A program made the position numbers and the translations under genes. Below are positions 6,316-13,400 of a stretch of DNA of 37,330 nucleotides, piece by piece. This DNA comes from Polaromonas sp. (GTDB taxonomy: Bacteria > Pseudomonadota > Gammaproteobacteria > Burkholderiales > Burkholderiaceae_C). The first letter of the stretch is position 1; each line of letters begins with the position of its first letter. The DNA lies in the NCBI GenBank assembly GCA_013298815.1, contig JAAFJF010000032.1:1-37330 (forward strand), read 5' to 3'. The notes under the pieces were generated by a model, which had not been told where the DNA came from, made no database searches, and saw only the letters and a program-made list of their open reading frames with translations.

Positions 6316-7654
6316 GCAAATAGCCTTTCATGTATTGTTTGCGGTTGCCCGCGTGTTGTATCGTCAGGCTGGCTCTGCCTTGCCCAGCCGCATGGCAAGC
6401 CAGCGCACCCGCCCAAAAGCGGTCAGCATGGCCACCCTCATCACGGTCAGCAACAAAACGAGGTGTGCCGGTGCTGCTGGTCTCTTTTTTGACCTTGTGC
6501 AAGTCCGCTCGTAGCACGTTGTCACCCAGCGGTATCCGCAAGCGGCGGTCTTCAAAGCGTTCTTTGATCTGCGTCGCCATCGTCAGTTTTGATGGGCTGG
6601 TAAACACCACACCTTCCACACGCATAGAGCCGTGGCGCGTCTGTGCGTCCTCCACAGGCTTCTCACCAATACCTGTCTGGTCCATACAGCAGCGTGCCAC
6701 GTTGTAGGTGGCAAACACACGGTCCAGCTCCATGTCCTGCTGGGCAAAGGTAGCGCGCTTCAGGGTCACAATCTCCCGCGTCCACAGCACATCGCCTATC
6801 TGCTCCAGCACCCAAATCACAAACAAGTCACCGCGCACCGCAATGTCCACACCCACAAAGCACGGTTTGCCTTGGTACAGCGCAGGCAAGCCCGCAAACT
6901 CGCTCTCGCAGCTGTTAATCAGGTCAAACGACAGCCAAGCGCTAGCCTCATCCAGCCACTTCAGCTCAAATTCTTGTTGCCAAATATCATCATCTCCCAG
7001 CGCACGGCGTAAGAGTTCAGCGTCACGCGGCAGGCCGTCTGCAATGGCTTGGTAGATGTCCACCGTGTGGCGGCTCCAGTCATCACTCTGTGCGGTCATC
7101 AAGTCATAAAACTTGTTGCCCTTGCCGTTCGGCGTACTGGTGATTCGCAGCATGTGCCCCGCACTGATCACGGGGAACAGCGCTGCCCAAATCGCGCGGC
7201 TGTCTTTGTGAAAGGCAAATTCGTCCAGGAACACATTGGCGCTAAAACCACGCGCCGTATCTGGGTTTGCAGGCAGCGCAGTGATCTTGCTGCCACCTGG
7301 TAGCAAGCACTCAAACATATTGCAGGTGACATCGCCAGCTTTGAATGTGTCGTCATAAGCTTCAAAGCCCAGCCCATAGGCTTGGGCATGCTTGTGGACG
7401 CCTTCGTTCATCGCCTCCTTGGCTTGGCGCTCACCACGGCTCAAAATCACCCAGCGTGCTTTGCCACCGTGCAACTCAGTTTCAAAAGCGTGGTCTACCA
7501 GCTCCGCAGTGGTAGTGAATGTTTTACCCGTTTGCCGTGCAAACATACCAATTTTGAAGCGGCTGCGGTCGTTGAACCAGCGCTGTTGGTAGTTGTAAAG
7601 TTGAACGACGGCAGGGCTTGCAGCATCGTTACGGGGCTTAGCTGGTAATGCCAT
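6305..7654 (-). CDS. Terminase large subunit (Mu gp28-like)
   Basis: The 449-residue packaging motor has an ATPase domain with Walker A-like ARQTGKTF (residues 39-46) and Walker B VFLDEFAF (141-148), followed by the ITSTPNG motif (171-177). The nuclease domain has acidic residues in FVGVDIAVRGD (Asp270), MDQTGIGE and near the C-terminus DRDEGGHADRFWA. It packages phage DNA into proheads and cuts it once the head is full. In Mu relatives this includes flanking host DNA. It overlaps the DUF3486 gene by 17 bases. Confidence 0.93.
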   Translation of the reverse strand: MALPAKPRNDAASPAVVQLYNYQQRWFNDRSRFKIGMFARQTGKTFTTTAELVDHAFETELHGGKARWVILSRGERQAKEAMNEGVHKHAQAYGLGFEAYDDTFKAGDVTCNMFECLLPGGSKITALPANPDTARGFSANVFLDEFAFHKDSRAIWAALFPVISAGHMLRITSTPNGKGNKFYDLMTAQSDDWSRHTVDIYQAIADGLPRDAELLRRALGDDDIWQQEFELKWLDEASAWLSFDLINSCESEFAGLPALYQGKPCFVGVDIAVRGDLFVIWVLEQIGDVLWTREIVTLKRATFAQQDMELDRVFATYNVARCCMDQTGIGEKPVEDAQTRHGSMRVEGVVFTSPSKLTMATQIKERFEDRRLRIPLGDNVLRADLHKVKKETSSTGTPRFVADRDEGGHADRFWAGALACHAAGQGRASLTIQHAGNRKQYMKGYLHGR

Positions 7655-8186
7655 ACACCTGTTCCCGCACGCGCTTCAGCGTCTCAAGGTCTAAGCCCTT
7701 CTTGCCGCCCGCTTGGTCTTTGGTCGCCTGCGCCTCCAGCTTGTCAAACTTGGCGCGTGCATCTTCGGCAAACTTCTTCTGGCTTTGCATGGCACGGTTC
7801 AAGTCCGCTACAGCGCGTGCCATCTTGCTCAACAGCTCGGCTCTGTCGTCGGGCTTAGACTCTTCATCCAGCTCCTGCAGCTTGACCATGATGTCAAAGA
7901 GTTGGCTGTTAATCATCGTCATCACCGCGCCACCTAGCGCATTGCCATCATCACGGCTTTGCTGCTCAATCAGCTTGGCAGCAGTGGTACTGGCGTGGAT
8001 GGCATCAAGCCGGTTTTGCAAAAACTTGCTGTGCCGGCCAATGGCTGATTTGCTGATCGTGAAGCCCTTTTCAGAGCACAACTCAGCCAGCCACTCAAAC
8101 TGCGAGAAGCCGTTTTCAGACAGCGTTTTTTCCAGCCATGCCCGTATTGTGGGCGGCATTTGGCTGATAGAGGTACGTTTTGGCAT
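7638..8186 (-). CDS. DUF3486 protein (Mu gp27-like)
   Basis: A 182-residue DUF3486 protein. The N-terminal ~65 residues carry a DNA-binding-like motif (GFSQFEWLAEL then ISKSAIGRHS) and the rest is a long helical region (residues 75-165) ending LKRVREQVYGI. It sits directly before and overlaps the terminase large subunit, the normal place for a small terminase, so a DNA-recognition role in packaging is likely. The N-terminal domain is duplicated in the truncated gene at 97-435. Confidence 0.9.
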   Translation of the reverse strand: MPKRTSISQMPPTIRAWLEKTLSENGFSQFEWLAELCSEKGFTISKSAIGRHSKFLQNRLDAIHASTTAAKLIEQQSRDDGNALGGAVMTMINSQLFDIMVKLQELDEESKPDDRAELLSKMARAVADLNRAMQSQKKFAEDARAKFDKLEAQATKDQAGGKKGLDLETLKRVREQVYGITS

Positions 8187-8214
8187 GCTGATATTGACTG
8201 CTTTAAGTGGCTAG

Positions 8215-8520
8215 TTATTCGCCAGGCATAGGGCGCTTCACACCCACAATAGTGGTGCGGCCATTGGCGGCATCCATGCCCAGCGTCGTAATCGTCGCCT
8301 TCAGTACATCGCCGATGACTTCAGTAGTTACTAGGCGCTGCTGTTCCAGCCACAGCAAGTCCGTCTTCACGCCATCGTGGCTGGTCACATGCGCCATGCT
8401 GTCCAAAAAGGTATGCAGCAAGAAGTGGTTGGCGGTATAGCCCGCAGCCGCTTGTAGCGCTAGCAACAGGCACAGCTTGCGGTCTGCCGCTTGAAAGTCA
8501 GAAAATACAATCTTTGCCAT
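8215..8520 (-). CDS. Mu-like phage wHTH protein (VpaChn25_0724-type)
   Basis: A 101-residue protein that I match to a small conserved Mu-like phage family of winged-helix type (VpaChn25_0724 family; it lies where Mu has gp24-gp26). A helix-rich N-terminus (KLCLLLALQAAAGYTANHFLLHTFLD) precedes a helix-turn-wing segment (residues 50-85) and a C-terminal G-KRP. Its role is unknown. It is translated between the gp26-like and gp27-like genes in the late operon. Family assignment is from memory of the pattern. Confidence 0.75.
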   Translation of the reverse strand: MAKIVFSDFQAADRKLCLLLALQAAAGYTANHFLLHTFLDSMAHVTSHDGVKTDLLWLEQQRLVTTEVIGDVLKATITTLGMDAANGRTTIVGVKRPMPGE

Positions 8521-8526
8521 ATCGGT

Positions 8527-8850
8527 TTATTTGTTTTGAAGTAAGAAGTTGTTGATGCGGTCAAGCCCGTGGTTCAGCCTGTCCACCTGCGAGCCAAACT
8601 GGTTGATCCGCTCCGTCAGTAGCGCTACTTCTGCGCTGCCTGGTGTATGTTTCTGGTGTTCTTCCAGCTTGGTCAGCCGCACTTCGTGCTCAGCAACCTT
8701 GTCGGCAAAGGCTTTTTCAAGTGACCCTAGACGCGTGTCTTGCGCCTTGTCGCGCCTAAGTTGCCACCCCGCCACACCCAGCATGCACATGCCGATGAAT
8801 TGAAGGGCAGCTATCCAAACTTTGAATTGTTCGTAAAAATCATTCATCAT
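8527..8850 (-). CDS. DUF2730 protein (Mu gp26-like), TM plus coiled coil
   Basis: About 107 residues. An N-terminal transmembrane segment (about residues 11-27) is followed by a coiled coil (residues 33-105) with regular Leu/Glu/Lys heptads. This matches DUF2730 of Mu-like phages. The ATG at 8850 follows a G-rich ribosome site; a GTG at 8877 is a weaker option. It is the first gene of the leftward late operon, just downstream of the dyad at 8929-8958. The function is not known. Confidence 0.78.
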   Translation of the reverse strand: MMNDFYEQFKVWIAALQFIGMCMLGVAGWQLRRDKAQDTRLGSLEKAFADKVAEHEVRLTKLEEHQKHTPGSAEVALLTERINQFGSQVDRLNHGLDRINNFLLQNK

Positions 8851-8928
8851 GCGCAGCCCCCCGTGGTTGGGTTGCACGCGCTATTTACCGTTGAGGTAAT
8901 GGCTAAATTTTGGGGAGTAGAAATGAGA

Positions 8929-8958
8929 ATGAGCACCATAGTTGCCTAGTGTGCTCAT
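8929..8958 (-). promoter_or_regulatory. Dyad, candidate Mor/late activator site
   Basis: ATGAGCAC (8929-8936) and GTGCTCAT (8951-8958) form a perfect 8-bp inverted repeat with a 14-base spacer, so half-sites are 22 bp (two helical turns) apart. It lies about 80 bases upstream of the first late gene and just downstream of the Mor-like activator gene. Mu Mor and C bind dyads upstream of middle and late promoters, so this is a good candidate site. I could not fix a convincing -10 element. Confidence 0.6.
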
Positions 8959-9012
8959 CGGGTCGCTTGGGGTAAAGCCAAGCGGTTGGGGAAAGGGTTA
9001 CGCGTATCAGAA

Positions 9013-9038
9013 CCCTTCGACAGGCTCAGGGCGAACGG
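9013..9038. repeat. REP-like palindrome half-unit
   Basis: CCCTTCGACAGGCTCAGGGC followed by GAACGG is one arm of the intergenic palindrome found repeatedly in the plus-strand structural block. This is the only copy in the leftward half, between mor and the gp26-like gene. Confidence 0.85.
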
Positions 9039-9047
9039 TATGGTTGG

Positions 9048-9392
9048 TTAAGGGAACAGCCCACCCTGTCTGCGTGCCCGCTCACGGGCAGTCACCATCT
9101 GCACGATTTGGCGTATGCGTTCCTCGCTGAGTTTGAACTCCTTCGCCAGCGCACTGGCTTCTTCCCTGCGGCCGTGAAAGCGGTTGTAAATGTCTAGGTC
9201 ACGCACCTGCAGCTCCAGCTCTTCGGCTTTGCTGAAATACATCTTCTGGCCGCCCCAGTCCTTGCGCAGCAGCTCAGCCACCTTCAAGCCCAGCGTAGCC
9301 GCACGCTCAGCCTCAATCCCGTCAGCCACCAGCACATCTTCGCTAAAGCGAATCACGCACTCATACACTTCACGGTCACGCAGGTCACGCAT
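9048..9392 (-). CDS. mor: Mor-type middle/late transcription activator
   Basis: A 114-residue protein of the Mor/C transcription activator family. The N-terminal dimerisation part (residues 1-60) includes VADGIEAERAATLGLKVAELL, followed by the W-GGQ-Y-P-like region WGGQKMYFSKAEE. The C-terminal helix-turn-helix is about residues 78-103 (EASALAKEFKLSEERIRQIVQ). In Mu, Mor activates the middle promoter to make C, which activates late genes. Only one such gene is visible here, so it may drive the late promoters directly. It starts just after the gemA stop. Confidence 0.9.
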   Translation of the reverse strand: MRDLRDREVYECVIRFSEDVLVADGIEAERAATLGLKVAELLRKDWGGQKMYFSKAEELELQVRDLDIYNRFHGRREEASALAKEFKLSEERIRQIVQMVTARERARRQGGLFP

Positions 9393-9890
9393 TTATATTT
9401 CCTTTTTCCCAGTGTGATGTTCAGCAGGTGGTGTTTCACGCCCAGCCCACAGCTTCAGGCTTTCAATCAACCCGTTCATCTGCGCATCGCTACAAAAGCG
9501 CATCTGGTCCACGCCGGTTTGGCGTTTCACCCAAGCGTTCAAAGCATTGCCGCTAGGGTTGTCCAGCTTGCCCTTAGCGCCAAGGTCGTGCCACATCGCC
9601 CACACTTTGCGTTCTTTGGGGCTAGCGATTTTGAACGTCCCAAAGCGGCCGTAGCCCGTGCGGGTGGTTTCGCCGGGCTTGTGCTGCTGGTGCGTCGGCA
9701 AAGGGCGCGGTTTAGATACCCCCATCTTCTCAGCCAGTTGGCTCAAATGCGCCCGCACGCGCAGCAGTTCGGTATCCGTCATGTCCTTGCTGCTGTCCTT
9801 GCCCGTGAGCTGCTGCAACAAAGCGCGGTAATCGTCCACTGTCAAACGCAGTTGACCTTTGATGACGTGGATGGCGGCGATGTGGTTCAT
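9393..9890 (-). CDS. gemA: GemA-like regulatory protein (DUF1018, Mu gp16)
   Basis: About 165 residues with the DUF1018 pattern: IHVIKGQLRLTVDDYRALLQQLTGKDSS near the N-terminus, then ASPKERKVWAMWHDLGAKG, and a C-terminal W-KRQTGVDQMRFCSDAQMNGLIESLK. Mu GemA/gp16 affects host gene expression and DNA supercoiling and lies just before mor, as here. The ATG at 9890 overlaps the upstream stop (ATGA), which favours it over the longer form from 9905. Confidence 0.9.
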   Translation of the reverse strand: MNHIAAIHVIKGQLRLTVDDYRALLQQLTGKDSSKDMTDTELLRVRAHLSQLAEKMGVSKPRPLPTHQQHKPGETTRTGYGRFGTFKIASPKERKVWAMWHDLGAKGKLDNPSGNALNAWVKRQTGVDQMRFCSDAQMNGLIESLKLWAGRETPPAEHHTGKKEI

Positions 9891-10306
9891 TTGTCCAGCT
9901 CCCAAGTGATCATGTAACCGCTGAAAACAAAAATACCGCCATCAATCGTGGGTTTTGAAATCTTGTACGTATCACGAAAAAAATTAACCATTTCAAGCGA
10001 TGAAGAAAAACCATCCGCTTTCGCTAGTTGTGTGAAATTTAATAAATTAATTTCTTTTGAGTTACACAAGTTTTTGTACGTCATTTCTAAATTAAGTCGG
10101 GGAGTTCCGTCTTTTTCATAACCCAAATTAATATTAATGCAATCAACAATCGTTCCCTGCGCAAGCTTCCTGCAAGCCTTGGTGCGCATGCCTGTGTACA
10201 GGTATGCAGTCGTTCCCACCTTCGCGGCGCGGCCACGAATCGTGCAGAGTTTTTGACCGGCCTCGACGGCGGGTGAGAATTGGGCTTTGAAGTTGTAGGC
10301 GGGCAT
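9887..10306 (-). CDS. ASCH/PUA-like domain protein
   Basis: A 139-residue protein whose start (YNFKAQFSPAVEAGQKLCTIR) is typical of ASCH-domain proteins: an F...I..GRK.-TIR pattern, followed by a TTAYLYTGMRTKACRKLAQGTI segment and a strand-rich remainder. ASCH proteins have a PUA-like fold and are expected to bind nucleic acid or modified nucleosides. The family is common in transposable-phage early regions, with unproven function. AGAGGA lies ahead of the ATG at 10306. It overlaps gemA by four bases. Confidence 0.72.
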   Translation of the reverse strand: MPAYNFKAQFSPAVEAGQKLCTIRGRAAKVGTTAYLYTGMRTKACRKLAQGTIVDCININLGYEKDGTPRLNLEMTYKNLCNSKEINLLNFTQLAKADGFSSSLEMVNFFRDTYKISKPTIDGGIFVFSGYMITWELDK

Positions 10307-10308
10307 GA

Positions 10309-10509
10309 TTAGGATTCCTCTCGTACTGCTTGCACAAGGTCTTTAGCATGTTCAAGTTTTTTATTGAATTCGCTAACTTCAGTGCCTCTAGTACAAAGCT
10401 CTTTCACAAATCCGTACTTGGTTGCGAGAGAGTGAATATCGTTTTCCATAGACGAAAGCAGTTGCACGGCATCGGATAAACCAATCTTTTGTAATTTTGT
10501 GAAGGGCAT
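10309..10509 (-). CDS. Small unknown early protein
   Basis: A 66-residue protein from the ATG at 10509 (TAGG upstream); a TTG at 10524 would add five residues. It is helical and charged, with a C-terminal stretch NKKLEHAKDLVQAVREES suggesting a short coiled coil. No family was recognised. It lies in the early operon between another small gene and the ASCH protein, with two bases to the next gene. Confidence 0.6.
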   Translation of the reverse strand: MPFTKLQKIGLSDAVQLLSSMENDIHSLATKYGFVKELCTRGTEVSEFNKKLEHAKDLVQAVREES

Positions 10510-10520
10510 GATTAGACCTA

Positions 10521-10736
10521 TCAAAATGGAATGACCGTATTGGCGTGGCGTTTATGCCTTTCAACTTCATCAGGATGTGTGCCAACAACTTTTGAAGTTG
10601 CCTCATCAAAATCTCCTGAAAAATCTTCGTGTATTGCCAAATTAATTGCTGTTTGCTCGGGCTCTTCGTCATTAGCTTCTACTTCAACCATATAGACCCT
10701 AGATGCATGTACGGTGACTTCTATCCATTTGTTCAT
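10521..10736 (-). CDS. Small acidic unknown early protein
   Basis: A 71-residue acidic protein with a strand-like N-terminus (KWIEVTVHASRVYMVEVEAND) followed by a helix and an acidic DFSGDFDEAT region. No family was recognised. The ATG at 10736 is preceded by GAAAGAAAATT. Both this gene and its downstream neighbour have less regular codon use than the flanking conserved genes, as is common for small early phage genes. Confidence 0.6.
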   Translation of the reverse strand: MNKWIEVTVHASRVYMVEVEANDEEPEQTAINLAIHEDFSGDFDEATSKVVGTHPDEVERHKRHANTVIPF

Positions 10737-10769
10737 AATTTTCTTTCGTGGTTGGTAAATCTCTCTCCA

Positions 10770-10791
10770 TTGCCCCCGCTTTAAGGGGCAA
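10770..10791. other. GC-rich hairpin downstream of HU-like gene
   Basis: TTGCCCC (10770-10776) pairs with GGGGCAA (10785-10791) around an 8-base loop. It lies between the HU-like stop codon and the next early gene. No T-run follows in the direction of transcription, so it is more likely an mRNA-stabilising or processing hairpin, or an attenuator, than a strong intrinsic terminator. Confidence 0.55.
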
Positions 10792-10805
10792 CAGGCAGGT
10801 ATCTA

Positions 10806-11081
10806 TCAGCCGTTCACCGCATCCTCAAGCGCCGTGAGGCAGCTGAACTTCACGACTTTCTTTTCTGGAATATGCAGCGCTTCGCCAGTCGATGGGTTGC
10901 GGCCTTCGCGGGCGGCGCGGGTTTTGACTGCGAAGTTGCCAACGCCTGTGATGGTGGTTTTGCCGTCTTGTGCCAATTCGGCTGCGTGGTATGCGCCCAC
11001 GCTTTTGATGATTTGCACGGCAGCTACTTGGCTGATACCGTGGTCTTCAGCCAATGCAGCTGCGAGTTCTTTTTGTGACAT
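10806..11081 (-). CDS. HU/IHF-family DNA-bending protein
   Basis: A 91-residue HU-like protein with MSQKELAAALAEDHGIS at the start, ITGVGNFAVKTRAAREGRNPSTGE in the middle (about 44-67; the beta-arm with the RNP-GE motif) and a VVKFSCLTALEDAV C-terminus. The family forms dimers that bend DNA. Mu transposition depends on host HU and IHF to assemble the transpososome, so a phage-encoded member in the early operon could serve transposition or replication (inference). It is preceded by a 127-base gap (11082-11208) in which I found no clear promoter or hairpin. Confidence 0.9.
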   Translation of the reverse strand: MSQKELAAALAEDHGISQVAAVQIIKSVGAYHAAELAQDGKTTITGVGNFAVKTRAAREGRNPSTGEALHIPEKKVVKFSCLTALEDAVNG

Positions 11082-11208
11082 CGTTAAATACCTTTAAAAA
11101 TCAAAGTTGAAATTACTCTTTAAACTGAATTCGCACCATGCAAACCCAGTCCAAAAAGCCCCAAAGGCAACTGCGAAGAAGCCAAGGGGTTTAAAACTAT
11201 TCGGTTAG

Positions 11209-11385
11209 TTAGTGAATGTCCTTGACTGAAAACACGACAGCTTGTACAGCTGCAATCCAATTTGCCTGTATACGTTGCCCTAGTTCTTTAAAAGCAGGCA
11301 TTGGTTTACCATCATGCGTTTTGCCGCCAGCTTGTTGTGAATAGGCTTCATAGGCTTTGCGTGCCAATTGTTCAATACTCATCAT
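11209..11385 (-). CDS. Small unknown protein after gam
   Basis: A 58-residue product (MMSIEQLARKAYEAYSQQAG...) whose ATG at 11385 overlaps the gam stop (ATGATGA), arguing for coupled translation. The sequence has a helical N-terminus, a GGKTHDGKPMPAF turn and a helix containing QRIQANWIAAVQAVVFSV. Short proteins of this form are common in tailed phages, but I cannot assign a function. Confidence 0.65.
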   Translation of the reverse strand: MMSIEQLARKAYEAYSQQAGGKTHDGKPMPAFKELGQRIQANWIAAVQAVVFSVKDIH

Positions 11386-11909
11386 GCTGTTGCTCCTGCA
11401 GCCTTTGGCGCTTCAAGTTCAAACGGGGCGATGATGAAGTCTTCTACGCCCGTGCTGATCGCAATACCCGCCACGCCACGCACGGCATCGGGCTCGGCAA
11501 GAATGGCGTCTTTGTTGGGCTCTTCTTTCACGCGGACAAAGCGGATAAGGCCTAGGCGTTTGAGGGTGTCGATCACGGTGTCTGCGCCGCTGATACGCAC
11601 ACTGGGTGGGCGTTGACGCCATGACACCTCACCGGTGATGAGGTTTGCGGTTTTACCCTTGCCGCACAGTAACTCGCGGTTGGCTTCGCACCACACATGC
11701 ACGCCGGTTTGCAACAGCTCAATTTGCTCACCCAGCAGGTCAAGGTGTGGGGCGCTGGCTTTGGTGATGGTGGCGACTTGGTCGTTAATATCTGCCATCA
11801 AACGCAGGTGCTCGCGCTGCAGGTCGCCAATCTTTTTGATGTCCGCCTGCACGTCCAGCTTGCTTTGCGGGATGGTGGCTTGCGCCTTGGTTTTAATTCG
11901 GGTAGCCAT
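11382..11909 (-). CDS. gam: Gam-like host-nuclease inhibitor
   Basis: A 175-residue member of the Mu Gam family. It has a long central coiled coil (about residues 25-75) followed by the conserved G-K-ANLITGEVSWRQRPPSVRI segment (about 85-107) and a C-terminal domain. Mu Gam is a Ku-like protein that binds DNA ends and protects linear phage DNA from exonucleases such as RecBCD. Its position after the transposition genes matches Mu. Confidence 0.93.
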   Translation of the reverse strand: MATRIKTKAQATIPQSKLDVQADIKKIGDLQREHLRLMADINDQVATITKASAPHLDLLGEQIELLQTGVHVWCEANRELLCGKGKTANLITGEVSWRQRPPSVRISGADTVIDTLKRLGLIRFVRVKEEPNKDAILAEPDAVRGVAGIAISTGVEDFIIAPFELEAPKAAGATA

Positions 11910-11938
11910 AGTTCTCTTTCTCCAGTTAAAAATTAGTT

Positions 11939-12295
11939 TTACAAATCCATCTCAAGCGCAATCTGCCCCATCAACTCAGGCATGCTGAGCTGCTTGAGCC
12001 GTGCCTCAATCACCAGGCTGTGCATGGCACGGCGGCGTAGGAAGTCGCAGCACTCGTTTAGCTCATCCGCGTTTTGTGCCAGGTAGTAGCCCGTGTCTGG
12101 CGTACCCACCACCGCCACACCTGCTTCACGCAGGGCGCTGATGGCGCTGCGCAACGTCCGCTCACTCATACCCGTCTTCACGCTCAACAGCGCAGCCTTG
12201 ATGCCATTGGCGCGGCCTTTGTGGCTTTGCAAGTGGTGGTTGGCTACGATGCTGATCGCGTCTAGCTTGGCGGGTGAGTGAGTTGGGTATGTCAT
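11939..12295 (-). CDS. Winged-helix DNA-binding early protein
   Basis: A 118-residue protein with a helix-turn-helix/wing: SVKTGMSERTLRSAISALREAGVAVVGTPDTGYYLA (about residues 36-72). This matches the HTH plus beta-wing pattern of BirA/HTH_11-type domains, including a final GYYL wing. The C-terminal part is helical. It is an early-operon protein between gam and a larger unknown gene. A regulatory or DNA-processing role is likely but unproven. Confidence 0.75.
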   Translation of the reverse strand: MTYPTHSPAKLDAISIVANHHLQSHKGRANGIKAALLSVKTGMSERTLRSAISALREAGVAVVGTPDTGYYLAQNADELNECCDFLRRRAMHSLVIEARLKQLSMPELMGQIALEMDL

Positions 12296-12312
12296 GTTGT
12301 GCTCCAGTTGGT

Positions 12313-12999
12313 TTATTCGTCGGCTTGTGCTGGTTGCTTCGCCCGCAGTGCCAGCTTGGCGGCTTGCTCGGCTTTGAATTTTTTGACGGTTGGGCTTTCT
12401 GTGCGCTCGCGGGGTGGGGCAATGGTCAGCGGTGCAGCTACCCCGTCGCTTCGCGCCACCCCTTCTGAAGAAGGGGAATTTGGACGCAAAGCCGAGCCTG
12501 CAAGGTCTGCAATGCTCTGCGCACCAGCGGAATGCCCCCGCCCACGGCTGCTGCTCTGCGCCGCCTTCTCAGCTTCGCCCTCGGCCTTGTCTGATAGCCG
12601 CATCACCACTTCGTACAGGTAAGCATTGCCATCCAGCGGCAGGGTAATCGTGCCCTTGGCCTGCGCGGTAAACACGGCCTCCAGCGCCAGCTTCCAGCCC
12701 TCGGTGTCAATGCCCCAGCTCCTGCCTTTGCGTTCAATAGCCCCGCGCTGCATGTCCGCCAGCAGCTCGCCCAGCACTTTCGCCACTTTGTCCATGCGCA
12801 GCTTTTGTTTGGCGGGCTTGTGCAAGCGCAGGTAGCGCACCACCAAGCCACCCAGTGGCAGGCTCTTCATCAGCACATCGGCAATCAAGCGGCGCACATT
12901 GTCGTCGTCAATCATGTTGAAAATCAACGCGTCCAAGCTTTCCTCAGCGCCGCAAACAGCACAGGTGCTAACCAAGTCGCTCACGGTTTTAGATGTCAT
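12313..12999 (-). CDS. Unknown early protein with repeat-derived insert
   Basis: A 228-residue protein of Mu-like early regions that I cannot name. It has a CAVCGAEESLDAL segment near the N-terminus (possible metal-binding pair), a conserved-looking domain (residues 30-140; VVRYLRLHKPAKQKLRMDKVAKVLGELLADM, GNAYLYEVVMRLSDKAEGEAEKA) and a low-complexity C-terminal tail. Part of the tail (about residues 174-188, NSPSSEGVARSDGVA) is encoded by a palindromic repeat inserted without breaking the frame. It ends with a basic AEQAAKLALRAKQPAQ helix. Confidence 0.75.
   Translation of the reverse strand: MTSKTVSDLVSTCAVCGAEESLDALIFNMIDDDNVRRLIADVLMKSLPLGGLVVRYLRLHKPAKQKLRMDKVAKVLGELLADMQRGAIERKGRSWGIDTEGWKLALEAVFTAQAKGTITLPLDGNAYLYEVVMRLSDKAEGEAEKAAQSSSRGRGHSAGAQSIADLAGSALRPNSPSSEGVARSDGVAAPLTIAPPRERTESPTVKKFKAEQAAKLALRAKQPAQADE
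12438..12479. repeat. CTACCCCG-family palindromic repeat, half-unit inside a gene
   Basis: This half copy of the repeat also present at 14480-14566 and 20380-20472 includes the 18-bp palindrome CCCCTTCTGAAGAAGGGG (12459-12476). It lies inside the coding region 12313-12999 and is read through in frame. Confidence 0.85.
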
Positions 13000-13244
13000 C
13001 CAAAATACCCCGCAGCAAAATAGGCGACAGCTACCAAACCCACAGCACCTATCAAATCCCAGCCTTCAAAGGCAATAGCAAAAGCCCAAACAGTACGCGG
13101 TTTGGCGGCTGGTGCTGGTTTTGTCGGCAGCGGGATACCCCAGCCTCGGTCACGGTTTTCTTCCACATGATGGCATTGGCAGCCAGGGCACGGCGGGACT
13201 CGGCTTTGGCATGCGCCCAACTCGGAGCAGGTGCATTTATGCAT
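12996..13244 (-). CDS. Small Cys-rich protein with C-terminal TM segment
   Basis: An 82-residue protein. The N-terminus has six cysteines and two histidines in a zinc-ribbon-like arrangement (CTC, C, CPGCQCHH, residues 4-27). A linker rich in Pro and Ala follows, then one hydrophobic C-terminal segment (about 53-80, WAFAIAFEGW...AVAYFAAGYFG). Four-base overlaps with neighbours support expression. No family was recognised. It might be a membrane-anchored early protein that modifies the host envelope or excludes other phages (inference). Confidence 0.6.
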   Translation of the reverse strand: MHKCTCSELGACQSRVPPCPGCQCHHVEENRDRGWGIPLPTKPAPAAKPRTVWAFAIAFEGWDLIGAVGLVAVAYFAAGYFG

Positions 13245-13247
13245 GGT

Positions 13248-13397
13248 TCATGCCGCACCTCCAGCTTTGACGCTGATACGCATCGCCTCTGGAAACGCGC
13301 CCATTGCATACAGCACAGCATCAATCGTGCATGGGTAAATGCCCGTGTGTAAGCCCTGTGAGCCGTCAGGCATGGTGATGGTGATATTGCAAATCAT
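13248..13397 (-). CDS. 49-residue unknown protein next to MuB gene
   Basis: The ORF between the MuB-like ATPase and the Cys-rich gene encodes MICNITITMPDGSQGLHTGI followed by a helical DAVLYAMGAFPEAMRISVKAGGAA end. It begins four bases after the MuB stop and stops six bases before the next start, so it fills the space exactly. Tight packing and a plausible sequence support a real gene. The function is unknown. Confidence 0.65.
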   Translation of the reverse strand: MICNITITMPDGSQGLHTGIYPCTIDAVLYAMGAFPEAMRISVKAGGAA

Positions 13398-13400
13398 GGC

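Noticed and set aside
10770-10791. Intrinsic terminator after the HU-like gene
   Set aside because: The stem is good, but no T-run follows on the minus strand, and downstream genes belong to the same early series.
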